From Saprolegnia diclina VS20 (Eukaryota > Oomycota > Saprolegniomycetes > Saprolegniales > Saprolegniaceae), in contig NW_008246075.1 of the NCBI RefSeq assembly GCF_000281045.1, positions 300,699 to 364,698 of the forward strand: a stretch of DNA of 64,000 nt. Direction: 5' to 3'. The notes beneath the pieces are model-generated. The model made no database searches. It saw nothing but the letters and a program-made list of their open reading frames with translations, and had not been told where the DNA came from. This document shows positions 1-11,605 of the stretch, piece by piece. How positions within the stretch are numbered: position 1 is the stretch's first letter; the number at the start of each line of letters is the position of its first letter. Both the position numbers and the translations under genes were made by a program.

Positions 1-2
1 CG

Positions 3-1299
3 TCATCGCAGCAAGGCGGCTACGATGCGTCGACGCTACTGAGTTGGATCGTGCCGTCGATGCTCGATGGACCCGTCAAAGTCAAACTCCTCGTGTACAA
101 CTGCATCTTGCAGCTTCTGCCGAGCGCACCCGAGTTTGGCAACGCCCCGGGCCCGCTTCGCGCGCTTGTGCTCAAGCTCGCCGACTCGATCGAGAATGAT
201 CAAGCTTCCGAGCGCGGTACCGTCACGGTCGTCACGAACGTGCTGGAAAAGATCTGCGAACTCTACGATGCGTCGTTCTCGATGGTTCTGCAGCAGCTCT
301 CGCCATACAAACTCGGGCACATTCAAAAGTGCATAAACGTCCCGGCCCCGAAACTCAAGCGCAAGCACGAGAAGCCCGCCCCGCCGCCTTCAATGCTTAC
401 GAGTCCCAACCAGCCACAGGACGCTGAGCCAGGGACGCACGATTGGCTGGCCGTGCTCTGCGGCAACAACGCGTCACGAGAAGACAAGTTGTCTGCGATG
501 GACAAGGTAGACATGTGGAAGGAAAGAAGTACCTCGAACCCTTGCACGTAGATCATGAAGGACATTCGCACGCAAGGTGCGTCCGTGCTTTGTTCGCCCG
601 TGACGAATGCGATCGAGTGGCCGCGCATCGTGCTTGCGCTCCTCGATCTCGCCCTCGACAACGACTCGAACGAATACAAAATTTTGCAAACCAAGGTCAT
701 GCAGACAGCGGCGTTGATCTTGGCGACGCCCGAGTACGCGTCGTATGCTGCCACCAGCGTCGAGTCGCTCGTTCTCCAGCTGCTCTCGCGGGCATCCAGC
801 AACTCTGTCCTCGTGCGCGCTATTTCGTTTCAAGGACATATGACCTGAAAGTGTGCAACTAGGGCCTCTACTTTGTCGAAAAGTTTGTAGCGCTGGCCAT
901 CACCGCCGTGTCCAACATTGCCAGCATCCGGCTCCTGGTCGCCCTCACAAAGTCGTCGCCGCAAGAAGACGTACACGTGCAAATCGCACTCAAGGTGCTC
1001 AAAACCGCTATCGATGCGATCGCGTCCTTCGATGCGCTCCACGTGGGCGAGTTTGATTGGATCGCGTCTGCTGTTGTCCAGGTACTTTATGGCTGTTGCC
1101 ACCCAGTAGACTCTGACGCTGCTAGACGCTGTGCCACGCCAACTCGGGCGTCCGAAAGAACGCGGTCAACTGCCTCGTGAGCCTCTACTTTCTCGGCGGC
1201 TCCAACTTTGTGCCGCATTTGCACGCGCTTCCGCCCCACTACCAAAAGCTCGTGAGCCTCTATATTGAAAAGGCCCAAGTCGCAACGACGCAACGATAA
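3..1299 (+). CDS. CLASP: CLASP-like microtubule-binding TOG/HEAT protein, 3' part
   Basis: The gene runs in from the left edge, with the frame open from base 3. Four exons are joined by short introns at about 507-551, 813-862 and 1082-1125, and the stop is a TAA at 1297-1299. The translation is a helical-repeat protein. Its last exon reads HANSGVRKNAVNCLVSLYF and ends LPPHYQKLVSLYIEKAQ, the pattern of the C-terminal TOG domain of CLASP proteins (VRK-A-V-CLV, then LLN-YI-RAQ). CLASPs bind microtubule plus ends and promote rescue. A basic linker near base 360 (KLKRKHEKPAPPP) separates two helical blocks. The N-terminus lies outside the window, so the number of TOG domains cannot be judged. The alternative is another HEAT-repeat protein of the XMAP215/CLASP class. 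Confidence 0.82.
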
Positions 1300-1338
1300 C
1301 GACAACGGGTTACAGTATTCGTATTAAATAATCACCGA

Positions 1339-4300
1339 TCATGTCGGCGTAAAGGGCTGGATGCGCGTCGGCTGGTCGTACGCCGGGTGCGACGATGCGA
1401 TTTCGCACAAAACGTCGACGGGGGTCGGGCAATACTGCTTTTGGAGGTAGCGCCAGCCAATGTCAAACCCAAAGCTGATGACGGCCACGAGCAGCAAGGC
1501 GAGGTAGAAGCGCGGGAGCGACAAGAGACTGAAGAACACGTCGGTGATCTGTGGCTGGAGCAGCGCCGAGAGCTTGGGCGTGTTGAGGACGACAACAGCT
1601 AGAAAGTAGAGCACGATACTGCCGACCGAGACACCAACCACAATTCGGTTGACGGTTTGCACCTTGACGAGCATGCGGATGGTCACGACGAGAATCGCGC
1701 ACGAGAAGGACGCGACGCTCGTCATCCAGTGACCCGCCATGCGTCCGTGGGACGACGGCGACGCCCCATCGCCGAGTATTGCGACTGGAACAAAGTAACA
1801 GAGCGCCGAGTGGAGGATCGCCAGCAGCATGTGGGACAAAAAGAGCTTCTCGTTGAAGCTTTCGCGGAGCTGACCGGACTGATAGAGCTTGGGGTACTTG
1901 AGCGCCATGTCGGCCGAGACGTGCTAAGGTGGACAACATTTGTCCATATTCAAAAAGCGAATTAGGTACCTGATCAAAGCCGTAGCCGGCGACGCACGGG
2001 TACGAGGTGAAGAGCGCATTGTAGCCGAGCGAGAGCATGTCGGCGAAGAAGATCTGGCCCGAGAGGCCCGAGACCCAAGCGAACCAGTACTCGGTGAAGA
2101 CGACGAGCATGTTCTTGTAAAAGTAGTACAAGATGAACTTGGAGATGCGCTGGTAGCCCCACGCGCCATGGACGAGCAGCAGTCGACTTAGAAAGCGAAA
2201 CTAGACCGAGGTGAGGTTAACAGGACAGCTGCACTAGAAACCTGAGCAATCGAATAGTCGCTCGCGCGCACGGCTTGGGTGCCTTCGTGGCCGCTAATGC
2301 CAATCCCGAGATGGGCGGTTTGGATCATATTGACGTCGTTGGCGCCGTCCCCGATCGCCAGCGTAATCACGGGCAAGTTGTCGCGAACGAGTCGGACAAC
2401 TTGTGCTTTCTATACCCTCCGTATCGTACGACAGTACATGAAGGCACATAGCACACCTGCTTGGGCGAGACACGGCAGCAAATACACGCGCTGCAGCGCA
2501 ACGCGAGCTCCAAGAAAGCGGTTTGCATCGAGGGCAGCATCGCAAGCGAGAGAGTGTCGCCGTCGAGGACGAGGACTTCCTTCTTGGAGATCTTGCCGCG
2601 GAGCTCGAGAAGCTCCCAAATGTACTCGTAGAGGTCGTCTTCGGAGGTGCTCTTGCTGCTCAAGCGGTGGACCATCATTTGGCTCTCCTGCTGCAACAAG
2701 TTGCACGACCGGCCAATGTTGATCGCCGTCTCTTCCTTGTCGCCCGTGAGAACCCAAATGCGAATGCCAGCCCGGAGTAGGATCTCGATGGCCTCCGGTA
2801 CGCCATGTTGCAGCTTGTCCTCGATCGCCGTGACCCCCAAAAGCTAAGTGCCAAAATCGAAATGCTGTCATAGCCATTCAATGTACCTCCAAATTGGTTT
2901 CGATTGCGCTGGCCACTGCTGCGACGAGGGCGTCGTGCTCGTCGTCGGTCGTGTCGGCGCTGCGCGTCATCGTGACTTGCTGGTGATGGGCGTGCCACTC
3001 AGTGTACGCGGCTTCGTCGAGCGTGCGACACGCAACGCAGAGAGTCCGAAGCCCTTCCTCGCCATAGTCGTGGAGCTGGCTGGATGTCCACGCGAGGTCG
3101 TCGGCTTCGGTCGCTTGGAGTCGCTTTAAAATGGCCGTGTCGGCGCCTTTTGAGAAGAGCCGAATGTCGCCACTCGGCGTGCGCACGATGATCGACATGC
3201 ACCGGCGGTCGCTGCTGAATTCGAGAACGTTCAATATCGTATACGTCTCGTCCGTCATGGTCACGTTGTTGTACAAGAGAATGCTGGAGACGGTTCGGCA
3301 CTTGAAGACAAAACTACGCAGTTGCAATGTGATATACATGCAGTATTGTCGGTTCTACCCCATGTTGCGCGCCGCGGTCACGATCGCGCCTTCGTCGGGA
3401 CTTGACGCTTGAAAGGTGATGCTCATGAGGTCGGTGGAGTTCTCAGCGTCAACTTCAGGCACCACCGAGTGGCAAAGCGCAAGGCAGAGCCAAAAGTCCA
3501 GCAAGCGAGGCGACAGCGGCTCGCTATACAGTGCGTCCCAGGCGGGGGACCCAAAGAACGGCAGCGGTAAATGGCCACTGGGGCTGCGGATCAAGGCCTT
3601 CTTCACCGCTGGCAAGCTCGCGTCAGGGATGTAGGCGTCGAAGCGATACGATTTGTTGACACCAACAACTGCGCATGCGAGGAAGACCATCTCGTTGCAA
3701 GTCAACGTGCCTACACGCGCTGTGTGAACAGCATATACGGTGCTAGAATGGACCTGTTTTGTCGGAGAAAATGTACTCGACTTGACCAAGTTCTTCGACG
3801 AGGTTGGAGGTGCGGGATTTGGTGCGGACGCCGTTGGAGCCCATCATTTCAAGGTCGGCTTCGATGAGGAACTTTTGCAATAGTTTGACGACTTCAATGC
3901 CGACGTAGAGCGAGATCGGAATCAAGTTGGAGTAGGCGACCATAAAGGTAAAGTATGCTTCAACCCCGTCGCTCAACGGCGGCGGGCTGCTTGTGTTGAG
4001 CGCGTTGTGCAGATACGGCAGCGTATTGCGGCTGTTCCAGAGCAGCATCGCAGTCGCATTGATCACACAGAGCATCGCTAGACAGAGTAGCATGAGACAA
4101 CGTGTCGTGCGTGGCCAAAGTACCTTGAAGGAAGAACACAAAGTAAAGACACCGGTTCATCGAGTTCATGACAGCACTCGACTTGTACGGCGGCTTGCTC
4201 GAGTTCAGAAAGGCCTTGGTCTCGTGGCCCGTGTACAGGACGAGGGCGATCGCCCACTTGGTGTGGCGCACGACTGTGCCGCGGCACAGCAGTTGTGACA

Positions 4301-5063
4301 ACGTGAGAAGAACGGACGTGTTGTTGACGTACAAACTGCCCCGAAACGACACGAGCGAGGGGTTGGGCGATTCAAACTCGACGCGACCATCGAGACTGCC
4401 GAGCTCGCGTGCGCTGAGGCCGTTCTGGACAGCGTACACGGTCTTGAGGTTGGTTTCGCCATCGAGGTTGGCCGTGTCGATCGTGCACACGCCGCACTGC
4501 GTGTCAGACGATGTCAAGAGCAAGCAGTCGGCCGGTACTTCGCGGTCTTTCTCAAGGTACAGCATGTCGCCCACCTACGGCGGTGCTAAGTGCAATCTCA
4601 AATTCAATGTCAACACCTTGACGTGGTCCCATCGAATAGCCTTGGAGTAGAAGAGCGTCGTGTCCTTCTGCGCCGCCGAGCCCTCGTAGCTTGATGTGAG
4701 CACGGACACTTGGCGCGCATTCACTTCTTGGTCCGAGAGGTATCGCAGGTAGTCTTCGTACGCTTCTTTGGCGGCCGTAAACAAAAGCACGAGCACAAAG
4801 GTCACGATGAGCGATGTCGGGTTCTTGGGCGAAAATGGCATGCACGTGAGGATGCTCAGCACGAGGAAGTAGACGTTGGCGATGCGGCGGAATTGCTCAA
4901 AGAGGTTCTTGGGCAGAAACGTTAGTAGCGTGTACTTGGTCGTATGGATCGCGTTGGGCATGAAGCCGCGCCCTGCGTTGAAGGCCGCGTCGTTGATGTG
5001 CACCATGCGGTTGCCTGCGCTTGGGTGTCGTGCCGACGCCTCTCGTATCACGTGCTCCTTCAT
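1339..5063 (-). CDS. P4-type ATPase (phospholipid flippase)
   Basis: A multi-exon P4-ATPase that flips phospholipids from the outer to the cytosolic leaflet. The first exon (ATG at 5063) carries the family N-terminus, [20 protein letters not shown] followed by the first membrane hairpin. The actuator domain is around 4500. The phosphorylation motif DKTG lies at about 3752-3763 and is split from TLTCNEM by an intron. The hinge motif GDGANDVNM lies near 2330-2352. The last exons (1339-2150) hold the C-terminal membrane segments of the PhoLip_ATPase_C domain. About eight introns of 45-70 nt fall near 4590, 4130, 3740, 3345, 2860, 2430, 2210 and 1950. All catalytic motifs seen are intact. Which of the ATP8/9/10/11-like classes it belongs to cannot be settled by eye. 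It probably works with a CDC50 subunit encoded elsewhere. Confidence 0.9.
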
Positions 5064-5598
5064 GGTGCTCCACGCCGGCGGCTTTGCGCGGGGGCGTTTT
5101 GCTGCTGCAGAAAGGCCAACACGGTGGCGATTCTATTTTTAGACGGGGAAAGCGCACCTTTTTAGGTGCGCTTTTTGTACCCACTGCATATTCCGTTGCC
5201 TCATGCACGAGCACTGATGCACGAGGCCTCATGGCAGGAGATTTCCGATGTGGCACGAGTGCTCAGCCAAACTCTCATACATTTTACGGTACTAGCACGG
5301 TACTAGCACTGCATAGTGGCAGGAGAGCGTGCGATATGATGCGCCGTGAGGACGATCCATGCAAGGGAAAATAGTGTGATGATGAGTTTCCATCGTCGCA
5401 ATGCCCCAGTCGTTGTTTAGCTCTTTGACAAGGCGAGTGCGTCACCGTTCGTCAACTGCCATGTAAGCTTAGCTCGGCTCTGGCATGACGTGGAACCGTT
5501 ACCACCAAAAGAGCACCTGTTTCTGATAAAAGGTGCGCCTCCTCGATGGCATCCGGAGGCTCATTTCCGGCAGGATTTGCGGGAGTTTTTAAAGTGCG
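5064..5598. other. Divergent intergenic region with a hairpin
   Basis: This interval separates the divergently transcribed flippase and UBR7-like genes. I see no coding exon in it. A perfect inverted repeat at 5149-5174 is the only clear structure. A reading frame extends upstream of the flippase ATG (to about 5256 on the minus strand), but it is in another frame and shows no similarity. Confidence 0.5.
5149..5174. repeat. Perfect 11-bp inverted repeat with 4-nt loop
   Basis: The arms AAAGCGCACCT (5149-5159) and AGGTGCGCTTT (5164-5174) flank TTTT. The element lies about 90 bp upstream of the flippase ATG and about 430 bp upstream of the UBR7-like gene. In RNA from either strand it would form a strong stem-loop, so it could lie in a 5' leader; as DNA it could be a dimer-binding site. 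The related word AGGTGCGCC occurs again at about 5534. Confidence 0.6.
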
Positions 5599-6847
5599 AT
5601 GGCGGAAACGGGCGGTGCAGCGGCGGACGAGGATGAGATGACGTACGAGACGTACGAAGAGGTTCGCCGCGAGCAAGCGCTCGTGGACGACGAGGTCAAC
5701 TTGCTCTTCGGCATGGCCGACGTCGACCACTGCTCGTATGAGCACGGCTACATGCGCCAATTCCTGCACGCGTGCCTCACCTGCGCGCCTGCTGGCACGG
5801 CCGCTGGCATTTGCCTTGTGCGCCCTACGTTCGCCTGCAGCTCGCTCACGGTTGGCATCGTAGGCGTGCAGCTTGACGTGCCACGCCGACCACGAACTCG
5901 TCGAACTGTACACGAAGCGCCACTTTCGCTGCGACTGCGGCACGTCCAAGTTTCGTACGTCGTCGCTGTCGCAAACTCAGCTCTTATCGCGTCTCGTAGC
6001 AAACGTGCCGTGTACGCTGTACGAAGGCAAGGACAAAACCAACGGCGAGAACGCGTACGGCCAAAACTTTGGCGGTCTCTTCTGCTCGTGCCACCGCCCG
6101 CACCCGGATCCGGATTGGGAAGGCTCGGACGAGGTGTCAAAGCCAGATATGCTTCTATTGTGCTTATGCGACGACCAGACCATGATGCAATGCATCGTTT
6201 GCGAAGACTGGTACCACGAAGTACACCTTTTTGATGGTATGTCCCCGTGTATGCATGCCATACACAGCGCATGTAGAGGACGGAGGGGCGACCCAGGAAC
6301 CTCCTGCGTCGTTTGACGAGCTCATTTGCCGCGACTGCATGGCAAAGCACGGCTTTTTGTACAAGTACATTGACGTGGCAGCGTCCGAGACCGCTATGAC
6401 GCCGTGCCGACTGCCGACGACGACGCCAACGACGACGTCGGGCCCGACGTTTTGGCAGGACGGGTGGCGCCAACGACTCTGTCGCTGCGAGGCTTGCGTG
6501 CGCCGCTACGAGGACGCCAAGGTTGCGTTTCTTCTCGACGAGAATGACCCGCTGTCCACGTACGAAGCCAACGCCAAAGCGGCGGGCGAAGACTTGATCA
6601 CCGCGGGTAAAAAAGCCTTGGTGGCCAAGCTCAGCCACACGCAGCAGGTCCGTGTGCTTTGTGTTGTATAGCAGAACTGAGGAATCGGATGGGATAGATC
6701 GAGATGGCGATGGGCGTTGCCCACATGACGTCGTCGCTCAAGGACTTCCTCAGCGACTTTGCACAGTCGGACCGGGCGGTCAAGGCCGAGGACATCCACG
6801 CGTTCTTCGAGACGCTGCAGCAAAACAAGCGGCAGAAGCGAGAGTGA
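5599..6847 (+). CDS. UBR7: UBR7-like putative E3 (UBR box + PHD finger)
   Basis: The gene starts MAETGGAAADEDEMTYETYE and is spliced from several exons, with introns near 5815-5870, 6238-6310 and 6645-6700. The first half carries a UBR-type zinc domain rich in Cys and His (HCSYEHGYMRQ, HACLTCAP, then CSLTCHADHELVELY and FRCDCGTSKF). It is followed by NVPCTLY and a PHD-like finger (LCLCDDQTMMQCIVCEDWYHE). The C-terminus (EDIHAFFETLQQNKRQKRE) matches the conserved tail of UBR7 and fission-yeast Mlo2. Family members have a UBR box and a PHD finger without a RING and have been linked to histone ubiquitination. The last exon, joined after AKLSHTQQ, ends at a TGA at 6845-6847. The gene is compact, as in animals and plants, and all expected domains are present. 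Confidence 0.88.
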
Positions 6848-7170
6848 TGCTCTGTGAGGTACCACAACGACTCGGACAGGGTGCTTATAATTGGCTCTGA
6901 AAAGCGAACTGGAGTTAAGAGGCAACGAAATGCAATTTCAGATGTTGTGCCAGACCGTACACGTCGCCTAGCAACAGTCGAGTTGCGCTCGACATAGCTG
7001 CTCGCGTCTAGTTAGCCCTAACCATAAATGAGATGGATACTAATATTGCAGTGCATTGAGATAATCAGTCGACATGACTCTCGCTGGGGGTTTTGAATCG
7101 GTTTTGAACTAGAAAATGGCGTCGGCCGGCATCGCTGGTACTCTCGCGTCCTCGCTCGTTCCGACAGCAA
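6848..7170. other. Intergenic, no gene seen
   Basis: This short interval lies between the UBR7-like gene and the coiled-coil gene. An ATG near 7117 opens a short frame that does not join the next exon by any plausible intron. I see nothing else here. Confidence 0.4.
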
Positions 7171-9343
7171 ATGCTCGAAGTAGATCACATGCACATGATG
7201 GCTGAGCTGCAGCGGCTCAAAGCACAAGTCGTCGACGTCGCGACGGTCAACAAGAGCCTTCTAGAAACGACGCGGTCGATCGAGGCGGAGCTCTCGTCCT
7301 TCGCCACGCTTTCGCAGCTGGACGCTGGCCTGAGCCTCAAGGTACTACGACTTGATGCGTCTTTTGTTCATAGTTACCTGTACACCAATCGTATTAGGCG
7401 TCGACAACCATGGTACCGACTCAGCTCGACGAGCTCAAGCAGTTTGTTCTCCAAGTATGTTCCATTTCCCAAGCCTTCCGGAATACCTTGGCTCGTTCGC
7501 TAGGTGCTCTCGTCCAAGACAGATCTCTCGCTTCTCGACGTCCTCTTGCCAAAGAAGCTCGACACGAGCGTCTTTGAAGTAGACTCTCCATCTATAGTCT
7601 GCTGCACTACAAAAGCTGAGTAGGCCTCCCAGCGACAGCACACGAAGGAGTACGCGCGCTTCGAAGACACGGTCCGAACGCTCTTTACATCGTTCGTCGC
7701 CGACGTCCAAAGCCACGTTCAAGAGATTGCAACTGGCATCGCCGCGCACGAAGTCACGGTGGCCGGTCACGCACAGCGCGTCGAGGCGACCAAGGACCAT
7801 CTCAGCACCCTTGACATTCGACTTCGGCGCCTTGAGGCTGTATGCGGCGTGGATCCCACCGCCGCCCGCATCAGTCCGAGCGCGACGCTACCTGCAATGG
7901 CCGCGGCCTGTGCGTCCTTGGAAGCAGCCCAAGCGACGCAGATAGCGCTGGTTTCTGACCTGCGCGAAGCACTCGGTACGATACGCTGTTCGTTTCGCCG
8001 GCCTTTCCTCTCCTGATGCTTTGTAGAGACCACGCAAAGCCAAGTCGGCGCGCTTGAAGCGGTGGCGACAGGAACCAAGCGCGATATGTCTCGAAACATC
8101 GCCAACGAGATCGCGCGGCTGCAAGAAGCCGATGCCCATGTACAGCTTTGTGTCGACAGCAGATGGACAAAGTTGGGACTAGGGTCTGCGTCAACTCGAG
8201 AAGAAGATTATAACGCTCGTCGAGTCTGTCGATGCGGTTCGTTATAATGTGTCTAGAGTAGCCACGAATGGCAACCGTGGGTTAGGTCAAGGAGCTCGCG
8301 CAGAGCGCCCAAAACGACGTGCACGCTTTCCAAAATGCAGCAGCCACGTCCGTCTTGGATACGTACGACCGGCGCGTCGCAGGCTCGGTAGGTGGACCAG
8401 CTACCATACCAATATCTTCCGCATCCTTGCAGATTGAAGCGCTGCATGCAGACAACCAAGGGCTGCGCGACGCATTCCACAAGCACCACACCGTACGCCC
8501 TTCTCTTCGAAAACGCTAGTGCCACCAGGTACATAGACGCTTGCGGCGCAGTCGAGGTCCATCGAAGACTCGGTGCGTGCGCACGACACGTCCTTGTGCA
8601 GCGTTGAGCACCAACTCCGGCAGCTCGCGGCCCACTGCCGCGCCATCGAGTACATGCTCTCGCTACATTTAAATGTATTGTCACTGTACGCCTAGGCGAG
8701 AACTCGCTGCGCTCAAAGGCCCGTTTATCACCGAAGTGCGCAACCTCAAGCAGGAAAACTTTGTCATTCTCGACGAAATCCGCCGCCAACAGGTGAGCTT
8801 TTGCCTCGGAAGAATGATACACGAGACGCCATAGGACATTTCGCGCGAGCTCGTCCTCGACTACAAGGACGCAGTCGGCGCCTCGGGTCCGACGCGCCCA
8901 TCCACGCTGCCGCCGACGCATGTGCTGCCGACAACGAGCGCCAACAAGGCGCGGGCCAAGACATCGCGCCCACAAACGTGCGGTCCACCCGTCAACTGCG
9001 CCAAGCGCTTTGGTGTTGTGCACTCGGCGCGCGAACCTCGCGAACGCGAACGCGCCCGCACGGCCGGGGCCAAGCCCAGCCCCCGCGTACGGCAGTCTTC
9101 GCAGTGGGTACATAGGATCCTTCATGTCAAAACTAGAGCGATGGGCCCATTGTACTGCCCCCGACAAGGACAAATCAAGCAACACAGTTCCTAGCGTCGA
9201 TCGAGAACGTTGACATCGAGAAGCAACACGCGCATGCGGATGGCGACGAGGATGACGACGAAGACCCGGCGTTTGAGTTTGGCCGCACGAGCCCGCGCGA
9301 GAATGGGTTCCTAGTTCGCGATTTGCCGTACGTCTCTGCATGA
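7171..9343 (+). CDS. Intron-rich coiled-coil protein, unrecognised
   Basis: About eleven short exons can be chained by GT...AG introns, for example 7342-7397 and 7976-8026, with others near 7455-7503, 7583-7623, 8140-8186, 8228-8286, 8389-8433, 8490-8530, 8652-8697, 8790-8835 and 9105-9197. The translation is almost entirely heptad-type helix (AELQRLKAQVVDVATVNKSL at the start; DIRLRRLEAV, NEIARLQEADAH and ENFVILDEIRRQQ later). A low-complexity basic linker then leads to an acidic end, ADGDEDDDEDPAFEFG, before the TGA at 9341-9343. I do not recognise the family. A long coiled coil in a genome with cilia could be a basal-body or flagellar protein, but nothing in the sequence proves it. The first exon is uncertain: 7171 is the first methionine in the open frame. 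Confidence 0.6.
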
Positions 9344-9518
9344 CGCTAGCGCAACCGATGATCGATGATGAGCCTAGGCACCGCGTCCCGAGGCGTCCGC
9401 AGAGCAGCCACGACTACTAGCTTGCGTCGTCGTTGGAGCAACACAATAGGCGAGAGCGTTCTCAGCGAGCTTCTTACAATATAATAATACGGACCTTTTC
9501 TCTACATCGTGCTGGTAT

Positions 9519-9908
9519 TTACAAGTCGTCGTCTTCGATCTCGGCGTTCTTGGCGCGAATCGGGACGTACGCCTCGACCGACTTGCCTGCGGCGCGCTCG
9601 GCTTCCTTCTGCGAGTACTGCTCCTGCGCCACGTCCTTGAGCCGGCGCTTGTGCACCTTGGACTTGATGTGCACGGTGCGCGCGACCTCGTCCATAAAGT
9701 GGCGGCCGCACGGCGTGCAGTAGAACTGGCCGAGACCCGGGAGGTCCTCGTCGAGCTCAAAGGTCATGACCGTGCCGGTCGTTTCTTCCTTCTTCAGGTC
9801 GTCCTGGATCTGGTCAATGTCGCGGCTGCGGCTCTTGGTCGCATGGCCGCGCTTGTAGCCCTTCTTCTTGCAGTGGGCACGCTTCTTCCCGGTCGTCGGC
9901 CCCGCCAT
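9519..9908 (-). CDS. BUD20: Bud20/ZNF593 family C2H2 zinc-finger protein
   Basis: A one-exon gene for about 129 residues. The N-terminus is very basic (MAGPTTGKKRAHCKKKGYKR), followed by the family word SRSRDIDQIQDDL. A single C2H2 finger follows, with Cys pair FYCTPCGRHF and His pair HIKSKVHKRRLK. The tail is acidic (AEIEDDDL). Bud20 and ZNF593 are shuttling factors that help export the pre-60S ribosomal subunit. I chose the methionine at 9908 because all family members begin with the basic stretch; an in-frame ATG at 9953 would add 15 unrelated residues. The length fits the family. Confidence 0.9.
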   Translation of the reverse strand: MAGPTTGKKRAHCKKKGYKRGHATKSRSRDIDQIQDDLKKEETTGTVMTFELDEDLPGLGQFYCTPCGRHFMDEVARTVHIKSKVHKRRLKDVAQEQYSQKEAERAAGKSVEAYVPIRAKNAEIEDDDL

Positions 9909-10843
9909 GGTTGCAACTTCAACTGTGATACCAATGGCATCGCGACAGGTCATGCCACCTCTGTCCAGTCAAACAAAAACCTCTTCAACCGCATACACAC
10001 GGCAAAAACGAAGTTCGAATCGAAGTATAAAGCATGACAGTATTGGGTGCTCCACGAAAACCTCTCACAACGCATGTGCTGGAAAGAGCACCAAGGAAGA
10101 GCCTGAACGTTCCAGACGAGCCCGTCGGGGATTGTGCTATCTAATGACACGCAACTCGTATCCTTGAAGCCAACGGCAGTGTAGGCGCGTCCGCCACGTA
10201 CGCGCGAGATGGTCAACAAGAGGGCCAGTAAGTCATCTCGAGAAGCTATAACTCGGACGAATTGACGTCGTTCAAATTTCGACAAGTTCTCTCTCCTGCC
10301 ATAGACGTTCTTTTATGCATTCCCGTTCTCGATCCATACAACCATGGAGATAGACAGCGTTCATGGTCATGAGGCTTCGCCAAGCTTCATGTCGTGCGAG
10401 CGTACTCACCTTGTAGATACAACATCATCGGCTCTGCAGTGCGCTCGGTACATTGCACCCCGTCTTGTCCCATGGCCACTGCTGTCGCTCGTCCTCGGCA
10501 TATCTTTTGGCCGAGATTGCGTGCGACTAGTCGTCTTCGGGTCGCGCCGGGGCCATGCATTTTAAGAGGGTTTTGTCAACGTAAACGCTGGCCGTGCTGG
10601 CCAGTAATCAAAATATTCGATCCTCTTTTAATGCATCGATAACAATAAATACATGCTTCTTTTATTTGTCGTCCAATGGCCTTGTCACAGGATGCATACA
10701 AACACCAAGGTCATTTCTGTTCCCGCTGGTTCGACATGAAAAAAAGGTTTTTCAAATAGAATAAAAAGTACGACGCAATATAAAACAAAATTGATCGGGC
10801 TCCCGAGGTATCGTCGCCAGCGGTCACTTGGAATAATTTCGCC
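9909..10843. other. Intergenic, no gene seen
   Basis: About 930 bp between the Bud20-like and PRELI genes. The reading frames here are short, overlap on both strands and lack the GC-rich third positions of neighbouring genes. The last 150 bp are AT-rich and end in an Inr-like promoter motif in front of the PRELI gene. Confidence 0.5.
10824..10841 (+). promoter_or_regulatory. Oomycete-type Inr/FPR-like core promoter of the PRELI gene
   Basis: TCACTTGG followed by AATAATTTC sits within 20 bp of the ATG at 10844. It resembles the known oomycete initiator plus flanking promoter region (a TCAYT-type Inr followed by an ATTTnC-type FPR). If it is used, the mRNA leader would be only about 20 nt. Confidence 0.4.
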
Positions 10844-11422
10844 ATGGTGCTCAACCAGAAGACCGAGCACGTGTACCCGTACGCCTGGGACGTCGTCTCC
10901 CGCGCCTTCTGGAACAAGTACCCGAACGCCAAGCTCACGCACGTCGAGCGCATGGACGTCGTCTCGCGCTTCATCGACGGCGAGGGCCGCCTCCACTCGG
11001 CGCGCCTGGCCAAGTGCTCCCAGAACAACATGCCGGGCTGGGCCGAGTCGATCGTCGGCAAGTACTCGTACGTCTACGAAGAGACGATCTGCGACCCGGT
11101 CGCCAAGACGCTCCAGCTCAAGTCGACGAACCTGAGCTTCCGCAGCGTGGCCACGATCAACGAAGTGTGCCTCTACACGCAGGCCAAGGGCCCGGACGGC
11201 ACGTTGTCGCACACCAACTACACACAGGACGCGCAGGTGAGCGCGTTCGTGCCGTTCCTCTCGCAGAAGCTGGAGCGCCTCTCGGTGAGCCGCGGCGCCG
11301 AGACCGCCGCCAAGGGCCTCAGCGCCATGGAGGCCATCTGCAAGGAGATCTTTCAGGGCAGCTTTGCGCTCTGCGAGCCCGCCAAGTCGAGCTCGCTCCA
11401 CGCCAAAATCAACCTCGAGTGA
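10844..11422 (+). CDS. PRELI/MSF1 domain mitochondrial lipid-transfer protein
   Basis: A one-exon gene of 192 residues made almost wholly of a PRELI/MSF1 domain. It has the typical start EHVYPYAWDVVSRAFWNKYP, then HVERMDVVSRFIDGEGRLHS-R and the ETICDPVAKTLQLKSTNLSF strand region. Ups1/PRELID and Slowmo proteins carry phosphatidic acid or phosphatidylserine across the mitochondrial intermembrane space in complex with Mdm35/TRIAP1. The C-terminal helix (QKLERLSVSRGAETAAKGLS) is also conserved. Length and domain are complete. Whether it is the Ups1-like or Ups2-like type cannot be told by eye. Confidence 0.9.
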   Translation: MVLNQKTEHVYPYAWDVVSRAFWNKYPNAKLTHVERMDVVSRFIDGEGRLHSARLAKCSQNNMPGWAESIVGKYSYVYEETICDPVAKTLQLKSTNLSFRSVATINEVCLYTQAKGPDGTLSHTNYTQDAQVSAFVPFLSQKLERLSVSRGAETAAKGLSAMEAICKEIFQGSFALCEPAKSSSLHAKINLE

Positions 11423-11605
11423 ACCGACGTCGAAAAATGTATGGTGATGGCCGACGGCTGACGCTGCCGACGCGACGATAGACGTAGAGGGTCGTGCGCG
11501 GTCAAAGCTTGGGCCTTGTATCTATTTAACCTTGTGCTTTGTTGCATGTTCTATTCGTCTTCATGTTGCGATTGCGAGCAAGGCCGATATATTTTAGAGC
11601 ACCGC

